Source: UBA6168 sp965222975 (lineage in GTDB: Bacteria; Bacteroidota; Bacteroidia; Chitinophagales; Saprospiraceae). From it: a DNA stretch of 64,000 bases. The notes under the pieces are model-generated. The model did not search any database and was not told the DNA's origin. It saw only the letters and a program-made list of their open reading frames with translations. Positions 1 to 8,520 of the stretch are shown one piece after another. Within the stretch, counting starts at the first letter, position 1. Each line of letters begins with the position of its first letter. The stretch spans positions 25,292 to 89,291 of the forward strand of contig CBDCVJ010000075.1 in assembly GCA_965222975.1 (NCBI GenBank), in the 5' to 3' direction. The translations under genes and the position numbers were made by a program.

Positions 1-1836
1 GGTATTTTCAAAAACAGAAACGGTATCGCTTGCCTCGCACCCACTATTGCTATCGGAAACGGTCAAAATATAAGCACCCCCGCTGCCCACCATGATATTC
101 ATCTGAGAAGAGTCGCTGACAATATGGCCGTTGTCAGTCGTCCAGAGGTAGGAAATGTTTATGTCTGTTGCACTACTATCACCTAAAACCACTGCCAAAG
201 TATCGACACAACTGATACTATCGGTTGATCTTGCCATTACCATTGGCAGGTTAATGTTCGCATTGACATTTACAAGAGCAGTATCGGTACAGCCATTAAT
301 ATCATTGGTGACGGTAAGCTGATAAACACCAGCCGAATCAACAATGCAATCGTTTAAAGAGGTTTCGCCAGAAACGATGTGCCCTCCATTGCTTGCAGTC
401 CATTCGTAAGAAAACTCAAAGCCAGTACTGCTGCCCATTCCGCTCAAGGTTAACGTGGTATCCATGCAGTTGAGGTCGCCTGGAGCGCTGGCTTCCGCTG
501 AGGGTAGGGTAGTGTCTTCTGCAACCTCCACGGTAGTCGTGGCCGTGCAGCCGCTGACCGAATTGGTAACCAATAAGGTATATGTCCCGCCAACCACTAC
601 TTCTGGGTACTGGGTCGTTTCACCCGAAATGATACCCGCCACAGGTGACCACTCATAGCTGATGGTCGGCCCACTTGACGAGCCACCGCCATCAATGATG
701 ACTGTGGGGTTGGTACAGCTGATAATGTCGGACACTGAAGCAAAAGCGAGTACAAAGTTAGGGTCAGGCAACACCTCGATAGAGGCAGCGTCCTCGCATA
801 TGGTCGTCCCGTTGTCGAAAGCGGCAGTGAGGGTGTAAACACCTGCTTCATCTACCGTTGGGGTGAGGGTATTTTCGCCAGAAACGATGTTGCCGCTTCC
901 GGTCGTCCATTGGTAAGTAATGTTGGGGCCAGTGGTAGAAGCACTTCCGTCGAGTTGCATGCCTCCCGGCAGAGCATTGCATGGCAATACGGTTGCAGTG
1001 GGCAAGATGGCTTCCACTTCGGCCACATCCACCATCACGTCGTCCGATTCGGAACAGGCTTCTGCAAAATACATATCGTCGAGGGCAAAAAAGTCGCCTA
1101 GCAACCCATTGCCAGTGGTGCTTTGGTCGGTCAAGCAAAGCATGATGGAAGTGCTGGGGCCAGAAAACCAAGTCGCCGAAAATTGCTCCCAAACACACCC
1201 GGCACCCGATGCTTGAAAGGGCGAACCGATCAAGTCGCCGTCTATAGAAAATTGAAGTGGCGGTGGCGACAGGGGAGCAGAGGCCACCCATCCGCTCATG
1301 ACATAATAAGAGTTGGGGTTGACGGTGATGATTTCACACCAAACATTCGCTGGGTTGCCAGTACCGTTAATGAGCATCATATTGCCCGTTCCATTACCAG
1401 AGGTATGGTCGTCACATGGCGGGAAAAGTGACAACACCACAGACGGAGAAGTGGTAAGAGTATATGTACCAGGAGTGACCGGTAGGGGATCAAAAATGAA
1501 GTCACTGAAAAAGCCCGTATTGCCATCTTGAAAATCGGGATTGACCACTAGGTTGGGCGCATTGGGATCTTCTGCAAAACCCGTCAAGGTGTAGGTCATA
1601 GGGCCATTGACGGTGGCATTTGGGGTAAGGCTCCTATCGTCGTCCAGCCCAGCTGCGGGTGTCCATACGAACCCAAGGAAGTTGCCTGTGACGTTGCCTT
1701 GGAGGGTAGCGGTTTCGCCTATGGCACAGACGTATTGGTCGGGGCCAGCATCTACGGTGATGCCGCATTGGGCAGTGATTTTGTTTGAGGAAATAACTAA
1801 GAGGAAGAATTGTAACAAGTAGGTGGTTTGCCGCAT
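1..1836 (-). CDS. Large secreted PKD/Ig-like repeat protein, C-terminus beyond left edge
   Basis: The minus strand is open from an ATG at 1836 down to base 1, 612 codons without a stop, so the gene continues outside the window. It begins MRQTTYLLQFFLL and has a typical signal peptide ending near ITAQC. Residues ~25-75 form a PKD-like module (DAGPDQYVCAIGETATLQG). A region starting NLVVNPDFQDG (about residues 90-250) resembles a carbohydrate-binding-like jelly-roll module. At least four Ig/PKD-like repeats of ~80 residues follow, each with a Y-x-W-T/S core, a (H/N)IVSGE-like motif and AGVYTLT. Such proteins in Saprospiraceae usually end in a gliding-motility/T9SS C-terminal domain and act as surface adhesins. 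That end is not visible here, so the adhesin role is inference. No substrate can be named. Confidence 0.85.
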   Translation of the reverse strand, partial: MRQTTYLLQFFLLVISSNKITAQCGITVDAGPDQYVCAIGETATLQGNVTGNFLGFVWTPAAGLDDDRSLTPNATVNGPMTYTLTGFAEDPNAPNLVVNPDFQDGNTGFFSDFIFDPLPVTPGTYTLTTSPSVVLSLFPPCDDHTSGNGTGNMMLINGTGNPANVWCEIITVNPNSYYVMSGWVASAPLSPPPLQFSIDGDLIGSPFQASGAGCVWEQFSATWFSGPSTSIMLCLTDQSTTGNGLLGDFFALDDMYFAEACSESDDVMVDVAEVEAILPTATVLPCNALPGGMQLDGSASTTGPNITYQWTTGSGNIVSGENTLTPTVDEAGVYTLTAAFDNGTTICEDAASIEVLPDPNFVLAFASVSDIISCTNPTVIIDGGGSSSGPTISYEWSPVAGIISGETTQYPEVVVGGTYTLLVTNSVSGCTATTTVEVAEDTTLPSAEASAPGDLNCMDTTLTLSGMGSSTGFEFSYEWTASNGGHIVSGETSLNDCIVDSAGVYQLTVTNDINGCTDTALVNVNANINLPMVMARSTDSISCVDTLAVVLGDSSATDINISYLWTTDNGHIVSDSSQMNIMVGSGGAYILTVSDSNSGCEASDTVSVFENT

Positions 1837-2172
1837 GTTTGTGGGTGTTTATTGTGGGAAAGATAGAGAAATTATTTAGCTAATAGAAACCATGTAAAAA
1901 GACCTGCAATTTCAAAAATCGTTGTTGTTGGGCCTGTGCCCCAAATCCAACTCACTGCCCGTTTCACGCATTAACGCCCCCTTCACCATAATCAACTCAT
2001 TAATATTTTCCTTATCCACAATGCCGATCAATTCGCCATCATCCAATACCGGAGCAACCGAACAATTGCTGACCATTAATTTTTCATGAACTTCCCGCAG
2101 CGGCATATTTACGTTTAATACCAAAAAATCTTGGTTCTTTGATGATTATAGTGGAACAATAAAAAAACAGGA

Positions 2173-2229
2173 AGAGAGGGAGGTGAAAAATAAAAAATTG
2201 AAAATTTTTTATTTTTCACCTCCCTCTCT
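2173..2229. repeat. Perfect 27-bp hairpin with 3-nt loop
   Basis: Bases 2173-2199 are the exact reverse complement of 2203-2229, with loop gaa. The arm starts agagagggaggtgaaaaata. It lies inside the gutted M50 gene, directly beside a second perfect hairpin. Its head (gggaggtg followed by A/T-rich bases) resembles the hairpin at 12431-12491. Confidence 0.9.
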
Positions 2230-2290
2230 ATCAGTGTTTTAAGGGAAAGAAAATTTTTTCAAAAATTTTCTTTCCCTTAAAACACTGATA
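2229..2290. repeat. Perfect 30-bp hairpin with 2-nt loop
   Basis: Bases 2229-2258 are the exact reverse complement of 2261-2290. The arm starts tatcagtgttttaagggaaa. It abuts the previous hairpin (sharing base 2229). Both are enclosed by a longer imperfect inverted repeat (about 2124-2144 with 2315-2336, containing ttggttctttga). Confidence 0.9.
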
Positions 2291-2387
2291 TTCTGAATGG
2301 CTTCCACGGGATTTGTCAAAGAACCAAAATCTTTTCGCATTACCAGAAACCTTGCCGAGGTAAATTGACCATTTCATGGTTGTTGTT

Positions 2388-2675
2388 TTATTGAACAAGC
2401 ATCAACACCGCATCTTCTATCCCTGTCACTTTGTGGGTCACATGTTCGGGGATGCGTACAAAATCGAAGGCGGTTGAGAGTGGTTCCTTGCGGCCTTTTT
2501 CTTCATACACGGCTTTTCCAGAAAGCAATACCAGCATGGCATTAGTCGTGCTTTGGTGTTCCTTGAGTAAGGCATCCTTTTTTATTTGTATAAGGGTAAC
2601 GGATGCTTTATCTCTTAAAATGCTTTGTGTTTTTATCCCTTTTTCACTGGTTGTCAACAAATTGAGTAAGTTCAT
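2388..2675 (-). CDS. Small cupin-domain protein
   Basis: A 95-residue protein with one cupin-like beta-barrel. It shows KEHQSTTNAMLVLLSGKAVYEE (cupin motif 1, with H but a reduced metal-ligand set), then FDFVRIPEHVTHKVTGIEDAVLMLV (motif 2, P-x-H-x-x-H). Single-domain cupins of this size are often small-molecule sensors or isomerases; no substrate can be inferred. It has no signal peptide, so it is probably cytoplasmic. It lies between a methyltransferase stub (2746-2862) and the gutted M50 protease gene (2377), apparently as the intact survivor of a decayed operon. The start is the ATG giving MNLLNLLTTSEKG. Confidence 0.75.
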   Translation of the reverse strand: MNLLNLLTTSEKGIKTQSILRDKASVTLIQIKKDALLKEHQSTTNAMLVLLSGKAVYEEKGRKEPLSTAFDFVRIPEHVTHKVTGIEDAVLMLVQ

Positions 2676-2745
2676 TTTTATGCGATTTATTTTAAAGTTA
2701 ATTTATAGAGTTTAACCTTTCCTCAAATGCTTTGCTCCTATTCAT

Positions 2746-2862
2746 TTATCTGCTTTTACAACTATGGAGGATCCTTCGCCATAACCTGATTTTGGTGATT
2801 GCGTCGCTGTACCACTGATCGTATTCGGCGGCGTGTCTGTCATAAGCTTTGATTTGTACCAT
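2746..2862 (-). pseudogene. N-terminal stub of a SAM-dependent methyltransferase
   Basis: A 38-codon ORF starting MVQIKAYDRHAAEYDQWY. This matches the opening (AxDxxAxxYDxW) of many class I SAM-dependent methyltransferases, in which the SAM-binding E/DxGxGxG motif follows about 25 residues later. Here the reading frame ends after RLWRRILHSCKSR with no glycine-rich motif. It is most simply a deletion remnant. It sits directly upstream of the cupin on the same strand. The assignment depends on one short motif, so it remains tentative. Confidence 0.5.
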
Positions 2863-3058
2863 GATTGCTGTTTCTTGGGATGAATTTAACAAGCTGCGGC
2901 ATGCGCCTGCTTCTCTTTTACAAAGAAAATCCGTCCTTTTTGGAATTATGGTGATTTGTCTCCACCCCTATGAGTGATTTGTCTCATCCATCCTGACTGA
3001 CTATGCTCATTGATTTGAAACCGATTTCGATAAGATTTTTGCAAGCAAAACATGTATT

Positions 3059-3703
3059 ATGGAAACTGCTGTTTACAAAAGGACAGTACAGATACCTGTA
3101 AATATGGTGAACCTTCCTGGAGATTTGGTTATGCGGGACAATGCCGCAGGTATTGTCATTTTTTCGCATGGCAGTGGAAGTAGCAGGCTCAGTCCACGGA
3201 ATATTTACGTCGCCAGGAAACTGCAAGACAAAGGATTTGCAACCTTGCTTTTCGATTTGCTGACCGAAGAAGAAGGCCAAAACTATGAATTATACTTTGA
3301 CATACCGCTCCTCTCTCGTCGGCTTGAGTCGGTGACAAAATGGGTGATGGAAAATCCATATACGAAGGGTTTGGAAATCGGTTTTTTTGGGGCAAGTACG
3401 GGTGCTGCATCTGCTTTGAGCGCTGCCTCGCATTTGGAAAATCATATCAAGGCGCTGGTCTCAAGGGGCGGCCGCCCCGATTTGGTCATGAAAGAACTAT
3501 TGGAGGTAAAAACGCCCACTTTGTTGATTGTTGGAGGGTTGGACAAGAATGTTATCTCTTTAAACCGAGGCGCCCTGCGCCATTTGGCTGGGGAACGGAA
3601 ATTGTCCATCGTCGAAGAGGCGACGCACCTTTTCAATGAGCAGGGCAAGTTGGATGAAGTGGCAGTCTTGGCAGCAAATTGGTTTGAGAAATATTTGAAA
3701 TAA
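3059..3703 (+). CDS. Alpha/beta hydrolase (dienelactone hydrolase-like)
   Basis: A 214-residue single-domain alpha/beta hydrolase. It shows the oxyanion segment FSHGSGSSR (residues ~34-42), the nucleophile elbow GFFGASTGAASA (GxSxG, serine near residue 112), an acid residue in LLIVGGLDKNV and the catalytic histidine in EEATHLF near the C-terminus, so the triad is complete. Length and order fit the dienelactone hydrolase-like proteins often found next to phosphoribosyltransferase or stress genes in Bacteroidota. There is no signal peptide, so it is probably a cytoplasmic esterase or thioesterase; the substrate is unknown. It diverges from the decayed cupin/M50 cluster. The start chosen is METAVYKRTV. 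Confidence 0.85.
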   Translation: METAVYKRTVQIPVNMVNLPGDLVMRDNAAGIVIFSHGSGSSRLSPRNIYVARKLQDKGFATLLFDLLTEEEGQNYELYFDIPLLSRRLESVTKWVMENPYTKGLEIGFFGASTGAASALSAASHLENHIKALVSRGGRPDLVMKELLEVKTPTLLIVGGLDKNVISLNRGALRHLAGERKLSIVEEATHLFNEQGKLDEVAVLAANWFEKYLK

Positions 3704-4110
3704 AAGTGCCTGTTGAGCGCGGTCAAAGGCCAGATCGTTTTATCATCAGAGGTCAAGACCAAAATCCATAGACAAAATGCTTAAACCCGAAATTTGATAA
3801 AAAACTACGAGCTTGCGCTTAGCCATTCTATCATAACCTATTCCATAGACACAACAATGCTGCTGATCGATTTCCTTTCCAATCTGTTGACTTTGAGCTA
3901 AATGGGAAGGGGTTTATTTTGCGGCTATTATGACTATTTTGAGCATACTTGCATTAATTGTTATTTGGAAAACAAGAAAGGCTAAAAAATCCGACAATTA
4001 TTGATTTTCGTCACAAAGTGAAATGAGGATTATTAGCTTGCCTGAAAATTATTCCTTTTATTTTTGATGGTGGTGAAGTAGGAAAATTATTCAACACAAT
4101 TTTTCAATTA
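3704..4110. other. Intergenic stretch with possible membrane-protein remnant
   Basis: There is no convincing gene here. At 3900-4004 (+) a short frame reads WEGVYFAAIMTILS, then ILALIVIWKTRKAKKS and a stop, after an upstream TGA at 3894. It resembles the last transmembrane helix and basic tail of a lost membrane protein, but it is too short to assign. Nothing else is recognised before the repeat element at 4111. Confidence 0.3.
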
Positions 4111-4266
4111 AGGGATTCGGAAAATTTTAACCTACCCAGTCCCGGAGGGACGACAACCTCTAGCGAGGGATGTGAATCCCTCGCTAGAGGTTGTCGTCCC
4201 TCCGGGACTGGGAGAAACGCACTGTTCGATTTTTTTAACGGGTAGGTTATTATTTACCAATTCCCT
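4111..4266. mobile_element. MITE-like palindromic element, copy 1 (full)
   Basis: A 156-bp non-coding element. The ends are imperfect inverted repeats of ~27 bp: agggattcggaaaattttaa then cctaccc on the left, and gggtaggtt to caattccct on the right. The core 4135-4171 pairs perfectly with 4176-4212 (37-bp stem, loop gtga) and contains cccggaggga. Related copies lie at 10388-10495 and 29143-29313. It contains no ORF, which fits a non-autonomous element or an exported-RNA-type repeat. It ends 7 bp before the next gene. Confidence 0.75.
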
Positions 4267-4273
4267 AAAATAA

Positions 4274-4663
4274 ATGACAATGGTAACGATAAATGAAAAG
4301 CTGGATAATGTTCATTTTGAACATAAAATGTGGTTGGACGAATTGGCATTCTGCCTGAATGAATTGGCCATATATGAAAAACGCCTGACTTTAAAATATA
4401 AAGATTATGATGCTCAAGATTTACCTGAAGAAATACTGGAATTGTGGGATCAAATTAAAAGCCATAAAAAAAGAGCCAATGACCTTATTCGTCATATTAA
4501 AAAGCATGTATTTACGATTCGCAATATGGTACATTCCAATGGCGAACTTTCAAAAATAATGGATACATCACACCCGTATGTGCGCCAGCAGATAATTGAA
4601 TTTCGTAAAGATTATGTGGTATGGAAAGAAACACTGCATGAATTGTTAGAAGGGTTTAAATGA
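4274..4663 (+). CDS. Helical hypothetical protein
   Basis: A 129-residue protein that I do not recognise. It is predicted to be almost entirely alpha-helical and charged (EKLDNVHFEHKMWLDELAFC, EILELWDQIKSHKKRANDL, VRQQIIEFRKDYVVWKETL), without signal peptide, membrane segment or cysteine motif. This is consistent with a cytoplasmic coiled-coil or four-helix bundle. Helix spacing vaguely recalls haemerythrin-like bundles, but no metal-ligand His/Glu pattern is complete. The start is 7 bp after a MITE-like element, and a 28-bp inverted repeat separates the gene from glucokinase. A second in-frame ATG two codons later (4280) could also be used. Confidence 0.6.
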   Translation: MTMVTINEKLDNVHFEHKMWLDELAFCLNELAIYEKRLTLKYKDYDAQDLPEEILELWDQIKSHKKRANDLIRHIKKHVFTIRNMVHSNGELSKIMDTSHPYVRQQIIEFRKDYVVWKETLHELLEGFK

Positions 4664-4664
4664 G

Positions 4665-4763
4665 CAATGTAGTCGCTAAATTTATTTGGCGGACTTTTAT
4701 GAGCAAATTCAAAAAACATTTTAATTACGGTCAGCCCACCAAATAAATTTGGCGGCTACATTG
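4665..4763. repeat. 28-bp inverted repeat, 3 mismatches
   Basis: 4665-4692 pairs with 4736-4763 around a 43-bp loop. The arm begins caatgtagtcgctaaattta. It lies between two co-directional genes and just upstream of the glucokinase start, so it could act as an RNA hairpin in the intergenic transcript. No U-run follows it. Confidence 0.85.
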
Positions 4764-4776
4764 AAAAAAATAAAAT

Positions 4777-5829
4777 ATGCACCACTCCGTCATTCCAATT
4801 GCATTTCCCAATAAAGTCCTATTGCCAAAAGGAATAAAAATATTGGCAGCCGATATTGGCGGCACCAAAACCGATATGGCGCTTTTTGAAATCACGAACG
4901 AACAATTTTCCATTTTAAAGGAAAAAAAATATGCATCAAAAGATTGGCAATCCATTGCTGATATCATTCAAGATTTTGGCATGTCTCCAAAACCAGATCG
5001 GTTGAGTATTTCCGTTGCAGGGCCAGTTACCGACGGGAAGGCAAAAATGACCAATTTGGACTGGGAAATAGACTGCTATGAATTATTTGAAAAATTTAAA
5101 ATAGATCAGGTATATTTAATAAATGATTTAGAAGCAAATGCTTATGGGTTGGCCGCTCTGAAAGAAAGTGATTTTAAAACAGTATATGAAGGAAGGCCTC
5201 ATCCAAATAGCAATGCAGCAATTATCTCACCTGGCACCGGGCTGGGGGAAGCAGGTTTGTTTTTTAATGGAAAAGAATATCAGCCATTTGCGACTGAAGG
5301 TGGTCATACCGATTTTGGTCCGCACAATGAAATGGAAATATCGCTTTACCGTTTTTTACAAAAAAAATATGGCCATGTAAGTTGGGAAAGGTTGGTGTCG
5401 GGGCAGGGCATATATACCATTTATCAATTTTTACGGGACATTATGGGCAGGGATGAACCATTGTGGCTGAAAGAACAATTAACAACTGGCGACCCAGCGG
5501 CAACTATCAGCAAGGAGGCAGAACAAAATTGTCCAATATGCCGTGAAACAATGAATATGTTTGTAACTTACTTGGCAGAAGAAGCTGCAAACATTGCCCT
5601 GCAATTAAATGCAAAAGGAGGGATATTTATTGGGGGGGGCATTATTCCAAAAATATGGAACGAGCATTATAAAGAACTGTTTTTAAAATCATTTTTTGAA
5701 GTAGGGCGGCTGCGGTATTTAATGGAAGAAATTCCGGTAAAAATAATTTTAAATCCAAAAACTGCCTTACTCGGCACGGCTTATTATGGCGCTTATGGCG
5801 AGTCAAAAACAGTGATGCCACAACAGTGA
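4777..5829 (+). CDS. glk: Glucokinase
   Basis: A 350-residue Glk-family (PF02685 type) ATP-dependent glucokinase, which phosphorylates glucose to glucose-6-phosphate in the cytoplasm. Visible motifs: the phosphate-1 loop LAADIGGTKTDMALF (residues ~23-37), NDLEANAYGL (sugar-binding N-D), SPGTGLGEAGLF (phosphate-2), EGGHTDFGP (substrate Glu/His), ERLVSGQGI, and the C-terminal GGIFIGGGIIPK adenosine loop. The ROK-type zinc motif CxCGxxGC is absent, which favours the Glk family over ROK. Length is near the usual ~320-350. About 20 extra residues precede the first strand; an internal start is possible, but no better ATG is seen. It may be read through from the upstream hypothetical gene. Confidence 0.93.
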   Translation: MHHSVIPIAFPNKVLLPKGIKILAADIGGTKTDMALFEITNEQFSILKEKKYASKDWQSIADIIQDFGMSPKPDRLSISVAGPVTDGKAKMTNLDWEIDCYELFEKFKIDQVYLINDLEANAYGLAALKESDFKTVYEGRPHPNSNAAIISPGTGLGEAGLFFNGKEYQPFATEGGHTDFGPHNEMEISLYRFLQKKYGHVSWERLVSGQGIYTIYQFLRDIMGRDEPLWLKEQLTTGDPAATISKEAEQNCPICRETMNMFVTYLAEEAANIALQLNAKGGIFIGGGIIPKIWNEHYKELFLKSFFEVGRLRYLMEEIPVKIILNPKTALLGTAYYGAYGESKTVMPQQ

Positions 5830-6000
5830 AAATATTTCCCTATTGACTGTCTCATATTTGATAGATGTCCCATTTGGTTTTGCCATTAAAACACTTTCCC
5901 TTAAATTCGTTTCTCTTAGTGTGCATTTTCCTCACAAAGCACTCCTTTTAGAACAGGTCTCCTTTCCCCCCTAAAATGTCAAATGTTTAAATATTGCATC

Positions 6001-7575
6001 ATGAGACATAAATTCAGCACAATATTATTGGTTATAATCCTTTCCCCTTTGCTTGGGGTTTCACAAGAACTGTATGACCCTGAACACATCGCCAAGATCG
6101 AACTCACTTTTGTAGAAGAAGATTGGCAATACCCTTTGCATTATTACCATTCCCTTAAAAAAGGCCAACGGCATATCGGCCAATTGATGATTGATGGGGA
6201 GGCGTTCGACAGTGTGGGCGTGCGCTTTAAGGGATTCAGTTCGTACAGCCGCAAAAACGCAAAAAACCCCCTGAATATCAAAATAGACCACATCCAAAAA
6301 AAGGCTGATTATCAAGGATTTGAAACGTTGAAACTCAGCAATGGGAACCTCGACCCTTCTTGGTTGCGGGAAATATTGGCCTACCAGATAGCCAGAAAAT
6401 ACATGGTAGCCCCACAGTCCAATTACGCACAAGTATTTGTAAATGGAAAATATCATGGCCTGTTTGGAAATACAGAAAGCATTGATGGGAAATTTGGTCG
6501 ACGATACTTGTATGCCGAAAAGGGACATGTGCGGATAAAGGGCAATTCTCCATTGGGCGTTTTTCAAAACAAGCGTTCTTCCCTCGAATATTTGGGGCCT
6601 GACACGTCGGCTTATTCTTCTTCATATGAAGTAAAAAGCGACTATGGCTGGAAAGCTTTATATGAATTGATTGATATTTTAAATAATAGGCCGGAAAGAA
6701 TAGGAAGTATTCTGGACATGGATGGAGCAATATGGATGCTTGCTTTTAATAATGTATTGGTCAACCTCGACAGTTATTCTGATTTTGCACAAAATTATTA
6801 TTTAATCCAAGATAAAAACGGGCGTTTTCATTTTGTCATCTGGGATACTAACCTCGCCTTCGATGGCCTGGGAAAACCACAAGGGGTTCTTATGCAACAT
6901 GATTACGATCCTCTGGCAAAACAAATTGACGAGCGTTTCCCTTTAATTAATTTGGTATTAAATGATCCTAAATACCGAAAAATATATTTTGCTCATTGCC
7001 GCACTATTTTAAATGAAAATTTCGCCAATGGCTGGTATAAAGATGAGGCAGAAAAATACCGTGCATTGATCAACGACTATGTAAAAAAAGACACCAATTG
7101 GAATTTTGACATTAATGCATTTAATAAAAACTATAGAGAAACATACATCCATAAAAATCCAAGCCCATTTCCGTACCCTGGCATAATAGAATTGATGGAG
7201 GCCCGCACGGCATTTTTAAAAAACCATCCAGAATATAAAAAAACACCGCCTGTCATAACTGAGGTAAATGGCGGCCTTTCAAGAAAAGATTCTTCCGGTG
7301 TTTTGGTGACGGCTCAAATTTCAGGCAGTAAAAAGGCCTTTGTTTATTTCAGAAAAAGAAGCTCCCATGTTTTTCAAAAAATGCCACTATATGACGACGG
7401 CAAACACGTGGACGAAGTAGCCAATGATGGAATATATTCAGCGTTGGTCCCTTTCGGTAAGAAAAAAGTAGAATATTATATTTATGCAGAAAATAAAGAG
7501 GCGGTCATGTTTTCACCAGAGCGGGCAGAGCATGAGTTTTATATTTTTAAAAATAAAGAGGAATTGCCGTTTTGA
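6001..7575 (+). CDS. Secreted CotH kinase-family protein
   Basis: The start at 6001 gives MRHKFSTILLVIILSPLLGV, a clean signal peptide ending at SQ; a frame-extended ATG at 5983 would spoil it. Residues ~30-390 match CotH (spore coat protein H) family features: GVRFKGFSSYS, PLNIKI, TLKLSNGNLDPSWLREILAYQI, VFVNGKYHGLFGNTESIDGKF, then the kinase-like VNLDSYSDFAQNYYLI and VIWDTNLAF (catalytic Asp and metal-binding D-x-N). The C-terminal ~100 residues (PLYDDGKHVDEVANDGIYSA) form a beta-sandwich often fused to extracellular CotH proteins. CotH proteins are atypical protein kinases in spore formers; in Bacteroidota they are exported and their targets are unknown. There is no T9SS tail. It follows glk by ~170 bp. 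Confidence 0.87.
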   Translation: MRHKFSTILLVIILSPLLGVSQELYDPEHIAKIELTFVEEDWQYPLHYYHSLKKGQRHIGQLMIDGEAFDSVGVRFKGFSSYSRKNAKNPLNIKIDHIQKKADYQGFETLKLSNGNLDPSWLREILAYQIARKYMVAPQSNYAQVFVNGKYHGLFGNTESIDGKFGRRYLYAEKGHVRIKGNSPLGVFQNKRSSLEYLGPDTSAYSSSYEVKSDYGWKALYELIDILNNRPERIGSILDMDGAIWMLAFNNVLVNLDSYSDFAQNYYLIQDKNGRFHFVIWDTNLAFDGLGKPQGVLMQHDYDPLAKQIDERFPLINLVLNDPKYRKIYFAHCRTILNENFANGWYKDEAEKYRALINDYVKKDTNWNFDINAFNKNYRETYIHKNPSPFPYPGIIELMEARTAFLKNHPEYKKTPPVITEVNGGLSRKDSSGVLVTAQISGSKKAFVYFRKRSSHVFQKMPLYDDGKHVDEVANDGIYSALVPFGKKKVEYYIYAENKEAVMFSPERAEHEFYIFKNKEELPF

Positions 7576-7717
7576 ACTGAGGATGGAGGAGTTGTTTGGA
7601 TGAACGATTTTAGTTTAAAATCCCGAAGCCCAAAAAGCGAAAAGTATTTGCAGCTGACACCCAAAAGCCCTTACATTTAGCACCAACATCACCCGTGATC
7701 AGCAGTGAATATTGACG

Positions 7718-8353
7718 CTATTTCATCTCCTTCTTCATCTCCCTTAGATCAAATTCAAACCCAGGCAGCACCCCTTCCCCTGACAGCACATTTTCAAAGC
7801 CAACTACTTCCTCTTCCTCCTTGCCCTGTCGGTATATCCATGCCTTTTCCGATTTAGGGTCAATCAACCAGGCCAGTTGGACGCCGTTGTCCATCCATGC
7901 CTCCTTCATTTTTTTCTTGAGGGCAGCAAGGCGGTCGGTCTCAGAGCGGACTTCCATCACAAAATCAGGGACAATAGAAGCAATAGTTTTCCGTTCTTCC
8001 GCCGAAAGTTGGGCTATTTTTTCATTGGAAATCCATGCACCGTCGGCCTTGTACTGCGAGCCATCGGGGAGGTCAAAGGAAGTGGAAGGGCTAAAGGCTT
8101 TGCCAGTTTTGTCTTTTTTCGACCAAAATTTCAAGTGGAAAAAAGCTTCGCCTTCATCATAGCCTGAATCAAATGTCATAAGGGGGTGTATTATGATTAT
8201 GCCGTTTTTGTCGCGTTCGATTTTCAGCTCGCTGTTTTTCAAAACAAACTGGTGAAACCGCTCTTTGGACATACCGCTCTTGAACACCAATGGTTCACTG
8301 CGTACTATGTCCAAAAAAGTACCTTCGAATTCGTATGCTACCGCTACGTTCAT
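7718..8353 (-). CDS. Uma2 family (DUF820) putative endonuclease
   Basis: A 211-residue protein with the Uma2/DUF820 restriction-endonuclease-like fold. Features are FHLKFWSKKDKTGKAFSPST (early strand), FDLPDGSQYKADGAWIS (the family's xPDxxW region), IVPDFVMEVRSETDRLAALK (PD-x-E-x-R core, where many nucleases have ExK), then WMDNGVQLAWLIDPKSEKAWIY and VLPGFEFDL. The family is abundant and often duplicated in cyanobacteria and Bacteroidota; biochemical function is mostly unproven. It stands alone, convergent with the CotH gene, with no partner antitoxin or methylase nearby. Start codon at 8353 gives MNVAVAYEFEG. Confidence 0.85.
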   Translation of the reverse strand: MNVAVAYEFEGTFLDIVRSEPLVFKSGMSKERFHQFVLKNSELKIERDKNGIIIIHPLMTFDSGYDEGEAFFHLKFWSKKDKTGKAFSPSTSFDLPDGSQYKADGAWISNEKIAQLSAEERKTIASIVPDFVMEVRSETDRLAALKKKMKEAWMDNGVQLAWLIDPKSEKAWIYRQGKEEEEVVGFENVLSGEGVLPGFEFDLREMKKEMK

Positions 8354-8427
8354 TGTTGTGAATTTTTTGCTAAAATAAGGCTTTTTTTATAATCCGCAGC
8401 CGAATATAGCAGGTCTGCCCTACAGCC

Positions 8428-8466
8428 AAAAAACAATAAGGCCCGGCAATCACACCAGGCCTTATT
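8428..8466 (-). terminator. Rho-independent terminator of the NHL/T9SS gene
   Basis: On the minus strand, 55 bp after the stop at 8521, aataaggcc and ggccttatt form a 9-bp stem around a 14-nt loop, followed directly by gtttttt. Confidence 0.75.
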
Positions 8467-8520
8467 TATTTCGCAGAAAATCTTCTCAACCTAACATGGA
8501 TCAGCCAAGGGGCAAGAACC

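Larger units (their letters stand above)
1912..2377 (-). pseudogene. Gutted site-2 protease (M50) with CBS domain, centre replaced by hairpins
   Basis: Two ends of one gene survive. The start at 2377 reads MKWSIYLGKVSG, the usual N-terminus of Bacteroidota M50 site-2 protease/CBS proteins. The end (2160-1912) reads NMPLREVHEKLM, VAPVLDDGELIGIVD and ENINELIMVKGAL, the second CBS motif of the same family. The intervening ~300 codons, including the HExxH and membrane segments, are missing. In their place at 2124-2336 is a palindromic block with two perfect hairpins. The N-terminal stub runs into the hairpin and stops after 48 codons (2231). The C-terminal piece is open only from a TTG at 2124. 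It lies 10 bp downstream of the cupin gene, as in an ancestral operon. The product cannot be a working protease. Family assignment rests on the two terminal motifs. Confidence 0.7.

Noticed and set aside
7718..8353. Restriction-modification or toxin-antitoxin system around the Uma2 gene
   Set aside because: No methylase, specificity or antitoxin gene is adjacent; it appears as a lone Uma2-type gene.
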